Below, one piece after another: positions 24,996-36,900 of a DNA stretch of 64,000 nucleotides (position 1 is the first letter of the stretch; the number at the start of each line of letters is the position of its first letter). Location: the NCBI RefSeq assembly GCF_047948215.1, contig NC_134463.1:99104657-99168656 (forward strand), given 5' to 3'. The stretch is from Lycorma delicatula. Its lineage: Eukaryota; Arthropoda; Insecta; Hemiptera; Fulgoridae. A model generated the notes under the pieces. It ran no database searches. It saw only the letters and a program-made list of their open reading frames with translations, and was not told the DNA's origin. The position numbers were made by a program, and so were the translations under genes.

Positions 24996-27900
24996 TTTTT
25001 TCTATGGTAAGTTTTTTTATTGGTAAAATATTATAGAATTTTTAATAATTTAAATACTTAATTCTTTATTACTCATTTTTGTAAACACCAATAACTGAAT
25101 TTTGAAAATAATTCATAAAGGGACTACATCACATTTGTATATAATCATTCAGTGTAGTTTTTCTTCCTAGGTACCTCAACAGGAGAGTGAAAAAAAGGTA
25201 CCTCAACAGGATAGTTACATTCAGTTTTAGTATTACATTATGCTATGACTATTAACGATATATCCGCCATTATATTTTACAGTGTAATCAACCTATTATT
25301 TTTATAACAGCATAAAAAATACTTATCATTCGATATATATATATTGTCGAGTGTTCGCGGCTCGAACTGGATATTAAGCGACTGACAATTTAAAATGTTT
25401 ATATAATTACAATTTATTAGTTAAAGGACATAAGTAAAAAAAAAACGAATTAATAATAATAATATCAAATCCAAAAAAACAACTCGCAATAATAATTTGA
25501 ATCACAAAAATGGCAGTAGTAAACAATAATAATAAATTTCAATAATAGACAAATATATTAATTATAGTAATCACAACAACAACAATAATAATAAACAGAG
25601 ATTATATACAATACAGAATTTAAAATAATTGTCAGTGTCTATTCGTAGGTAGATAACCAATGAGACGTAGAATTCAGTCCCATTTACAAAAGACATTAGC
25701 ATGATCGCTAGTCTTAACACTTTTAAGCAGCAGTATTGCATTAACAACAATCGTACAATAGGTAAGATGAGTATAAAGTTCTTTCACTCGCTACAAATAC
25801 CTTTGCTGTTCACAAATAAAACTACCTTAACAATTTATGAATGAAATTTAGTACATTATCTCTTTCACTTATAGTTTTACAGTAACTCATCTAACAGTAA
25901 CTCATCTAACAGTAACATTTCTTGTTTTCGTGTACTGGAATTACTTGTGACGTCACCTTAGTTGCATCGAACCTGCACCCGAAAGTCCTTCTTTCACTGA
26001 CCTCCTCGCAGAATAATCTCGCTGACTGATTCGTAAATTTCATCTCGCAGACTCTCCTCGGGAAACTGATTTCATAACGTCACGCTTAGACTGATTTGGC
26101 ACAACTAATTTAAACTGCTCTTCACCGGAGTATTTATACTCTTATTTTCTTTACCTGCGAGACCGGACCCAACTCGATGAGTAAGAATGATCGACGCCCT
26201 CACATTTTCCCACGAAATTCCAAACCTTGGTCCGATAACTCTCCTCACGTAACAACATCTGTTTAGTGTGTCAGTGAACAATATTATAAAAGACGACTGT
26301 TAAACGGACCTGTTACCTTTACTAAAAAAAGGGTTTCTTTTAGCCCCTTTCTGGATTCCCGCCATTAATTTGAATTATATTTTCTACTACTTTCTTCTTA
26401 ATTGGCAGGAATCCGTTACTCAGGCTCGTTATACCAGTCTTGTTACAATATATACTCGTATATATATATTGTTGAAAAGAAAGTAATTAAATTACTTCAT
26501 TATTATTCTTGTGTGAAGTGTTATGTTAATTTATTAACTAAGATCTAATTCTTAACATAATAGTCTGCACGCAAGGAAAAAATATGAATGATTTTAAAAT
26601 TACCATGCAGTACTGATATTATTTAACGTAATGGTATTTTCATACTTTTGTGCATGGGTCTATTGGTAAGGACTATTTGTCATTTGATATGTTATTATAA
26701 AGAGCTCGATGAGTCATGAGAAATGATACAGTTAAAACTAAATTCTGATTCACGATCAAAAATGGTGGCGAGTATGTTTGTTTCTGATAGCTAGAACTGC
26801 AGTTGTATGCTGTTCACCTTTTATTTTTTTTTTTGTTTTTTAAGGTATCCCGATTCTCTCTTTGTAAACCTTCTCTGATAAGAGAGGCTAAATCAGTAAG
26901 CCCCAGTTTAGATTATTCGGCCTTCAAGGGTGAGGGGCAGCTTAAAACGTTAATGGGACATATGGTCATGTAATACCTTATTTTAGTCTCTCTGAGACAG
27001 GCAAAATGGTATCAAAAAAATAAATTCTGACTATTTATGGCCTCCCTTGAGGCCATAGCCTCTAACTACCTCTTCGGGAACAAAGTCCCCGCCAGATACC
27101 CGGGATTTGGTATTTTAGGCGTCATGTCTCTAATGAGGGGACCCAAGAGGATCCTCCCACCGGGACTCGGTTTTTATGCCGTGTCTCTAATGGGGAACCC
27201 CAAAAAAAATCCCTCACCGGAACCGGTTCTTACTTTCCCTCCAACGGTACTGCAAAGGAGTCCCCACCCGATCATCATAAGCGGGAGACCGAGGCCTCCC
27301 ATCACCTCCCGGATGGGTCTGTCCCTCAAAGACACGATGATGTTCCTACGAAGAACCAGTTCCAGATGCCGATGGAGCCATCTTACATTCACATGAAGAA
27401 GTAGCTAAATTACAAACTTTTATTTATTTAAATTAAATAAAATTCTTCCAGATTGTAAATTTAATTGATTGAATTATTTGAGAAATTTAAATATTTAATA
27501 TTTTTAACTTTTAATTAATTTAATGAAAATTTGGTCGGCATTTTGGTTTAAACAGTCGGAATCTTATTTTTTGGTACTGTTTTGCTTGTCTTGCAAAAAT
27601 AAAACTAGGATTCACATTATCAGATATCCCATTAAAGGTTTTGAGCCACCCTGTCTCCAACACCCTCTGAACTCTGAATACTCTAAACAGGAGCTTACCG
27701 AGTTAGCTTCTCTTATCGTAAAAATTTCCAAAAATAGAGCCGAGGGACATCAAATAACAAGGAAATTAAAAGGGGAAACATACAACCATAGTTTTAGCTA
27801 TCTAAAACAATATTATTGGCTACCATTTTGCATTGGGTGATCATAATTAATTTTAACTATATCAATTTTCTCGTCTTATCAAGCACTTTAAAATGATATA

Positions 27901-30900
27901 TCAAACGACCATTAGTCTCATTTTAAATTTTTGAGTTGCCCCTCACCAACACCCGCCGCTCAAAAATAAAAAAACAGTGTAATATATGTTCGTTGACGTA
28001 GCCCTTAGATACATGAACGAATGACATAATCCGCAATCTTTCTTAATTAAAAAAAAATTTAGAAGTGTAATTTGCTTTTCATCTAACCGGTAATACATAC
28101 CGGTGGTGGTAATATATAAATTATAATTTATTTATTATAATTCTTTATAGATTGATGTAGTCTATTTAAATCATTAAATTGTTTTTCATAAAAAATAATT
28201 AAAGATTCCACAAGAGCATATAGTACTGCCGGCCTCCGTGGCGCGAGTGTTAACATCTCAGCCTTTCATCCGGAGGTCCCGAGTTCGAATCCCGGTCAGG
28301 CGTGGCATTTTTGCATGCTGAAAAAATTTCATTCATCTCATCCTCTGAAGCAATATCAGATTGTGGTTCCGGAGGTAAAAAAAAAGAAAAGAAAAAAAAA
28401 GATCATATGGTATTAAACTCTACTACTGTTATCGCGCGCGCACAGACACACTAAATACATTTCAACAACTGTACAATTAATTTATATTGAGAAATTGAAA
28501 TAAAAAAGGAGACCAAAAATAGTAATTATAATAAAAGTACATGTACATAATTAAGAGCTATATTCAAAAAATTAATTTAAAACAATTGTAATTAAATCCA
28601 AATTCAAAATAAAAAATCCTAAAACAAAAATTAACGTAACCCAACCCTAAACATAGATTGTTCAAAATTTAATAACTCAGCTATAGTAGTAACTGTGCTG
28701 TAATCTAAATATGTTATGTAGTTCTAATCTTTGTTTTTCACTATGAAAAAGGTTGAATTAATCAAATTGTTTGTGATTGAAATCAGTAACAGAAGAAATA
28801 TTCCTTCAACAATTTGTAATTGCTAATGAATAAAAGAACTAACATTCTCTCTTACCTACAAGTAATCCTTTTGTACGTGTCTCTTTCTTAAATTTCATTC
28901 TACGATTTTGAAACCATATTTTAATTTGACGTTCAGTCAAATTTAAAAGACTTGCCATCTCAATTCTTCTTGGTCTACATAAATAACGATTAAAATGAAA
29001 TTCTTTCTCTAATTCTACTAACTGTGTATTAGTGTACGCTGTTCTTGCTCTTTTACTTCCTGTTCCTGCTATTTTTGGATTTTCTCCTCCACTGCATTCT
29101 ATAAAAACAGAGAAACCAAATTATCAGTAGAAAATATTGTACATTTTTATCTGTATAAATTTTTAGAAAAATTGTAAATTAAGCGTTTAATTTAAATATT
29201 AAAAAGGATTACATTATTACCCCACTGATGAGATCCTATCAATGGGATTGATTAAGAATTATTCTACTGAGAATGGGAGTGATTATCAGTCTTCATCGTG
29301 GAACACAAGTTTTAGTTCTACATTAGATGCAGATATCTTCTGTAGAAAAGGTTGCCTTTTATATATAAAATCAACAGCGGATGTCCAAATTGATCGGTTA
29401 AATTTTAAAGCTTAATTATTTCTTACTTCTACACTCTATCCGCTACTTGGACTTGAATTTACAATATAGTCTTCCTTGATGGACCGAAAACCATTAAAAA
29501 ATTATGTTTACACTTCACAAATGCAGATTATTTTGATGGGGCGATTGATTGATTTGATAAACGATTATGAGATTTAGATTTACCCAGTAAGGGTAAATCT
29601 AAATCTCATAGATAAAATAAGAGTCATTTGACAGTTCTGCATGTATTCAGGGTGGGGTTATCGTCTTATTAGGTAATGTAATTCAGAAAGAAAAGATTTC
29701 TAATCCAAACATTGCATATTTGAACCCAGTTATGTCTTATTTTAGCATATCTCAGAAAATGTATCTCTAAATTACCAGCATTAGTGCATTAAAACCTATG
29801 TAATCTAATAATAGATAAAAAATTTACAAATAGCATTTAAAATTTTTGACCGTAAATTTAACGGCATTTTCAGTTGAAAATATTATTAAGTTAATGAAAA
29901 ACTTTTAATCGTAATAAATATTTGTCATTATAACAAATTTTAATAAGGATCTCCCATTTTTCTAAAATTTCAATTATAACTATTAATAGTATCATTAAAA
30001 ATTACATAAGTATTAAATTGTGGTAAATTTACTATTTAAATTAATTACTAATTATTACTTAATATACAATTATTGTTGTGTTATAATGCAGAAAATTTTT
30101 TATTTTCAGATTCAGGATGTAAGGAAGATGGGCAGCCTTAAATAATCTTTCATTCTTTCTTTTTCCTGTTTAACCTCCGGTAACTACCGTTCAGAAAATA
30201 CTTCACAGGATGAATGAGGATGATATGTATGAGTGTAAATGAAGTGTAGTCTTGTAGAGTCTCAGTTCGACCATTCATGAGATGTGTGGTTAATTTAAAA
30301 ACCCAACCACCAAAGAACACCGGTATCCACGATCTAGTATTCAAATCCGTGTAAAAATAACTGGCTTTACTAGGACTTGAACGCTGGAACTCTCGACTTC
30401 CAAATCAGCTGATTTGGGAAGACGCGTTCACCACTAGACCAACCCGGTGGGTTAGCCTTAAACAATCTGGATCAAGGAAAACATAACCTAAATTATATCT
30501 TCTTTGTTTTTAAGGTAAGATTTAAAATCAAGCGTAATTTGTGAATTGATTTTAATGAGTTTTTCTTTTTTATGAAATCATGATATTCATTTTCTAGTGT
30601 TTATCTTGACAATATTAATCGCCTGATAAAACTAATTTTTTATAGTTTTAAATTTTTTGTATAAAAAAATATTATGGTTAATCGTACAAATAAAAAATAT
30701 CACGGTAAAATTAATCCGTGGTAGGCTATGTTATTTTTTTTGTTCGTTTGGCTACACAAAGATTTTTATTTATTTTCCAGATGAACACCTAACTAAATTT
30801 TCTTAAAGTACCCGTTGTAGTATCATTTAAGAGATAGTAAAAACCATTCCTTGTTGTAATTGTCCAATGGATATTCCAGAAGGCACAATGAAATACTATA

Positions 30901-33900
30901 CAAGATCTTGAGAACGACATAGTGGGATCATTTGATCTGTGAGACCAATTGTGTATGAGAATGGAAGGGTGATAATGCGTGAGTGAATTCCCAGTATTCC
31001 TTTCATTTTGTTATTATGGTGTATTTTCAATAGTAAAAATATGATTATTTATGAGCACAAATTTCTTTGCATCATTTAGTAATTTTTGTACTTTCATTGT
31101 GCTTCTTCTATCTATTTTTTTTTACAAAGTATTCTATCGCTTGAAATAAAAACTTGAAGCTTATACGGTGTTATCTTCAGTCCTAGTCTTACTTTCTTTA
31201 TATATATATATAAAAAATCTTAAGCCGTAAATCTTCAACGAAAATCTTCCTTTTAAAACAACAGTGAAGAAATCAATCCGTTAGCAGCTTGATTCTATTT
31301 TTCTATTCCTATTCGATTTTTTTGACTATATTAGGACTTTTGTTTTATTCATAAACTTCCGCTTTCTTTCTGTCATATACCCCCTTATTCTTTTTAGTCG
31401 CACTCTTCGCCCCATCACGCCTCTTCCATATCCGTCCTACCCCTGTCACCCATAAAATGCCCCCTTCATATATCTCCTCATAAATCCCTTTTACTCCCTT
31501 CTTATTCACTCTATTCCTTCCTATACTTTTTATGTTCATTCTGTCAATCGTACCTCAATAATAGAAAAATATTATACTATGAACTTTAGTTCTTCCTTTT
31601 CTTCCCTTTTTGTTTATACGATTCCTATGGTAATAATGAATTTACATTCAAAATAAAAGAGAAAACGCTATAAAAATCCTGTTATTGTAAATAAATAAAA
31701 TAAAATAAACTAATATTATTTACGCAAAATTTATAATTTAATCCGGTATTATTGTATATCTTATTTATTTATTTTATTAACACGCTGGGTCGGTATAGTG
31801 GTAAAACTAGTCGTCATATATCAGCTGATTTCATAGTCCAGAGTTCTCAGGTTCGAATCCTAATAAAGGTAGTTGCTTTTATTCGGATTGGAATATTAAA
31901 TCGTTTTTAGGTGGTTGGGTTTTAATGAATCACACGTCTTAGGTATTGTCGGCTTAAGATTGTGCACAAACCCATCGGGTTAGTCTTGTGGTGAACGCGT
32001 TTTCCCAAATCTGCTGATTTGGAAGTCGAGAGTTCCAGCGTTCATGTCCTAGTAAAGGCAGTTACTTTTTTACGGATTTGAATTGTAGATCGTGGATACC
32101 GGTCGGTGTTCTTTGATGGTTGGGTTTCAATTAACCACACATCTTAGGAATGGTCGCACTGAGACTGTACAACACTACACTTATACATATCATCCTTCTG
32201 AAGTAATACCTCACCTATAATTCCCGGAAGCTAAACAGAAAAAAAAGAGATTGTACGCAACTACATCTCACTCTTACATCACGAACAAGGGAACGGATGC
32301 CTATGGCCTCGATTCCAGAAAGCTGCACGGGATGTCTGGAGATTTGCGCAATACTCACAAGAAAATAAAATAAATTCAGTTTACTGTTGCTCGCTATAAT
32401 ATTTTTATTAAAAAAATAAGACTTAAATTATTTTTACAAGTAGAATATTTATTTATTTTATTTCCGTATTATATAAAATAAACAAATAAATTAATTAGTA
32501 GAATTCATCGCGTGAATTTTATTCGTTAATTTATTTCGCGCATTATTTTTATTAATTAATAATCGTTTTAAAATTTAAGTTTAATAAGGAGTTCAAGAAT
32601 AAAATAAAATATATTTTTTCGTCCATTTTCATCAAACATAATTTTTAAATACAGTTCGACCCCGCAATAACGCGGTTCAAAATAACGCAGTTGGAAAGAT
32701 GTCCTGCAAAAAAAGAACTGTTATCAGATACAAAAAAAAATTCTACATTTTAGTAGGTAGGTAGAAACGCATTTTAACTATTTGTACGTATTGAATAATA
32801 AATTGAACTGAATAAATAAATACCCTAATCATCTCTGTGAAATTACACATAATTGTAAAAAATAAATTAACTCCAAGCAAATAAATTTAATTTTCTACTT
32901 TTTTAAATAACTGACTTAAATCTAAATATTAAGTTATATACATTTAGATCTGTTTTGTTAAACCCACCGGGTTGGTCTAGTGGTGAACACGTTTTCGCAA
33001 ATCAGCTTATTTCACAGTCGAGATTTCCAACGTTGAAATCCTAGTAAAGGCAGTTAATTTTATACGGATTTGTATACTAGATCGTGGATACCGGTGTTCT
33101 TTGGTGGTTGGGTTTCAATTAACCACACATCTCAGGAATGGTCGAACTGAGACTGTACAAGACTATACTTTATTTACTTTCATACATATCATCCTCCTTC
33201 ATCCTCTGAAGTCATATCTGAACGGTAATTCCCAGAGGCTAACCAAGAAAATTAAGAAGATCTCTTTTGTTAATATAGTAATGTGTTCTAATAAAGGATT
33301 AATGTTTATTTATTTTACAGGATTTTGAATTCAAATTAGTTACCACGATACTGTATTTTCAATTATGTGACTGCAAGGGAAAAAGTGCTTAAGAAACTCT
33401 ACAATTACCGTAGTTTACAGTTTCAAAAAAAATTAAAAAATGAAATCCAGCTACAAAAACGTAAGTTCTGCACAATACATATTCAGTACTGTATTTTTAT
33501 TATTTCAGATTTTATTTAATCCCATTCTAATTATTAATAGGAACACTTAGTATTTTAATTGTATTACAATATTAGCTCATTCGGTACTGTTTTTTTCGTA
33601 TTCAATTTGTCTTGAAATAAAGCGGTTAGCCTAACGCGGGATTAAAGTTCTCTCGGATAGCTGCATTACAGTGGGTTCTTACTATTTATTAAAATTTTAT
33701 ATATTACAGAATTTAAACTAGTGGTATGGGAGTTATGGGTTTTTCCTTATTTAAACTATATTCAAAGTACTAAAAATATAATATTCATAGAAATATTATG
33801 TTAACTTCCTGATAGGTAACAAGGAAAACTGAAATATCGTTAATCGATTTGACAGTAGTTTATAAAATTATATTTAACCAATATATGTACTAAAATTTTC

Positions 33901-36900
33901 AAATTTTACGTGGTTTTATTTCTGGAATCATAAACATGTTATTTTAATACATCCGGGTTAAAAATAAAGATTTTTTCGCCGGTAGCGATTGACACATTTT
34001 ACTGGCTGATAGACGATTTATGTCGTTGCTTGAATAGACTCGACCGTAAAGTAGGGTCTGACATGTTGTAAATCTTTGTCATTCTTTGGTATATTCCTGT
34101 TCAAACCGTCTTTTGTATCGTTTAAATTGATATTCTCACGGCTCTTTAACGTTTTGTTTTTTGTTTTCAAAATAATAACTAGAATCGCTATTATTTTACC
34201 AAACCTTTTCACTAACGATTGTGAACAGGATATTTAAATTAGTAATAATAATGTTAAATAATTGTCTCCAGATTTATGGAGAAAAGTTAAAATAGATTAT
34301 ACTTTTCCATTGTTTTTTGCACGGATATGTCTAAAAAATACATATTTATGTTCTCCATGAATTTTGGGGTTTTTTTTTTAAAGTAAAATAAATATTTTTT
34401 TCAGATCCTTCCGATAAAAAATTATTAAAAAAAAGTAAACCACCGTTTTTTTCTAAAAATCGACTCAATTGTAATCAAAAATATCCAATGAATAATAATT
34501 ATTATATTTATTGACATAAAACATTTGATACTAGCAGATGTATGCTTAAACAGAAGACGTGTCGTAAGTAAAATACCTAAAGAGCATTCAATAAAAAATA
34601 TATGGTAAATAACTAAATATACATATGTTACACATAAAACATCGAAATTATTTCAAATTTAATGATGTAGGCCATCGTTTAAATACAGATCAACGGAGTA
34701 ATATGCTTTTCTTAACAATAAACTGCTATTTTCATGCAGTTCACAAGCTTTAACTCTATTAAAATAGGTCATTATTTCGGATATAATCTTGATGAGTCGT
34801 CGTCGTATCTCGTAAGTTGATGTCCTAAAATCTGATTTAAACATTATCCTGTCAATTTTTTTCTGTTTAAATATATTTTGACTGACAGGAGATATGTCCC
34901 GTAGAATAGTTCCAAATTTTACTAAAGATAAAAATATCCCATGTATATTACCACTTATGTTTCAAAATTTGTCACCTTCATTAAAACATTCGTGATAATT
35001 AAATCTCTTAGATAGCTTATGTATGAGTTCCTTCCAATACAACCTTTCCCCAAAGCAAACCTCCAATAATTTCATCGATTTCTCTGATGCAGTCTTCTCA
35101 CCATCCAAATTTAACACTAAATCATTAAAATGTTTAGAATTAGATATAAATTTTATCAGCTCTATTTTAGATTTATTAAGCGTGAAATTATTATACTTAA
35201 ACCACGACCCCATTTCTACAATCACTTTCTTTCTTGAATTTTTTAGGTCTTGTTTGGAAACCCACCGGGTTGGTCTAGTGGTGAACTCGTCATCGAAAAT
35301 CAGCTGATTTCGAAGTCGAGAGTTCTAAGGTTCAATTCTTAGTAATGGCAGTTACTTTTATACGAATTTGAATACTAGATCGTGGATACCGGTATTCTTT
35401 GGTGGTCGGGTTTCAATTAACCACGCATCACAGGAACAGTCGACCTGAGACTGTACAAGACAGTCATTTACATTCATACATATTATCCTCATTCATTCTC
35501 TGAAGTAATACCTTACGGTGGTTCTGAAGACTAAACAGAAAAAGAAAGGTCTTTTTTGAATTTCTCTTTAATAACTGAAGTATCATCCGCATACAAAAGG
35601 AATCTCGCTTTGGAGTTACCTTGCAGTATCACCTGGCTTCTTCCATGTGTATATTCCCCTATTATGATTTTTAAACTGTGCGTTGGCAATTCTTAAATTA
35701 TACTTTGTGCAAAACTCTGTAAGTCTGTCCCATCTAACATTCCTTTTGCCCAGCCCATATTCATCCACAATATTTCCTTCCTTGCCTTTTCCAATGCTTG
35801 CAATCTAATCTCCAACTATTATTAATTTTCATCTCCTTCTACGTGTTTAATTGCTTTGTCAATTTCTTCGTATACAACTCTATCTCATCATCATCATCAT
35901 CATGAGCACTTGTAGGCATACAGATGCTAACAATCGTTTTCGGCTTAGGTTTTCATTTTATCCTTATTACAATGATTCTGTGGCTATGCATTTTGAAGTA
36001 CTCTACTCTCTTTCCTATCTGCTTGTTCATTACGACGAAACCTATTCCTGCCTGCCCTTTATTTGAAGCTGTGCTAATTATTCTAAAATCACCTGACCAA
36101 AAGTCGTTTCCCTTTTCCCACCGAACCTGGATAATTCCTACTACATCTACACTTAATCTCTTTAAATTTCCATTTTTCTCTTTAAATTTTCTAACCTACC
36201 AACCTTTTTTAAACTTCTAACATTCCACGCTCCGACTCGTAGAATGTTATTCTTTAATTTTCTGGTGACATCCTTAGTAGTCCCCACCCGAAGATCCGAA
36301 CGGGGCACTAGTTTACCTCCGAAATATTTTACCTTAAAAGGCGCCTCCATCTTTGTTATGAAAATGCAGTGTTACATTTTCTTGGAAAAAAAAGCAGCTG
36401 TAGTTTTCCATCGCTTTCAGCTGCGCAGTACTCAGAAGATTGACTGATGTTGGTATGGCCGTTTAAGTCCTTGTGACCTACGCCCTTAAAAACTTCTGAA
36501 ATAGCTGCTGCCTTCTTTCAGGAATCATTTCTTAGTCTGGCTCTCAACAGATACCTTTCCGATACGGTTGCACCTTCGGTACAGCTACTCTGTATCACTG
36601 AGCACTCAAGCCTCTTCACCATCGGCAAGGTCTTATGATTCATGGAGGGAGCTATATTTCGTAAGTAGTGGTATTTTCAGGTAACAAAACGGTTTTTATT
36701 TTTTCCTTCGGTAAGTGTTGGTAACGAAAGGCCGGTATTTTCTTTGCTCATTACGATTCCTTCGTTAATATCAAAATAACAGTAATTAGAGATTATTTTG
36801 ATCTCCTAATTAAGAGATTTAAAAGAATTATAAAGTTATAAGTTTGTTTTCGACTATTTTTAATTTAATAAACTTTTGATTAAAAGAGAAAATATAAATA

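Larger units (their letters stand above)
22497..28855 (-). other. zen intron 2 (6.4 kb)
   Basis: Bounded by a GTAAGA donor (28855) just after the homeobox and a TTATAG acceptor (22497). It contains an LTR-like element (25345-26447), two GC-richer repeat blocks (26.83-27.97 kb), a SINE (28.23-28.4 kb) and a long (AT)n tract (about 24940-24994). The stretch 22.6-24.9 kb is AT-rich with nothing I can identify. Confidence 0.85.

Noticed and set aside
28231..28310. Possible tRNA genes at B-box motifs (also at 39.87, 49.76, 59.17 and 60.97 kb)
   Set aside because: The B-boxes belong to repeated SINE bodies with extra downstream sequence, and no complete cloverleaf with acceptor pairing could be drawn.
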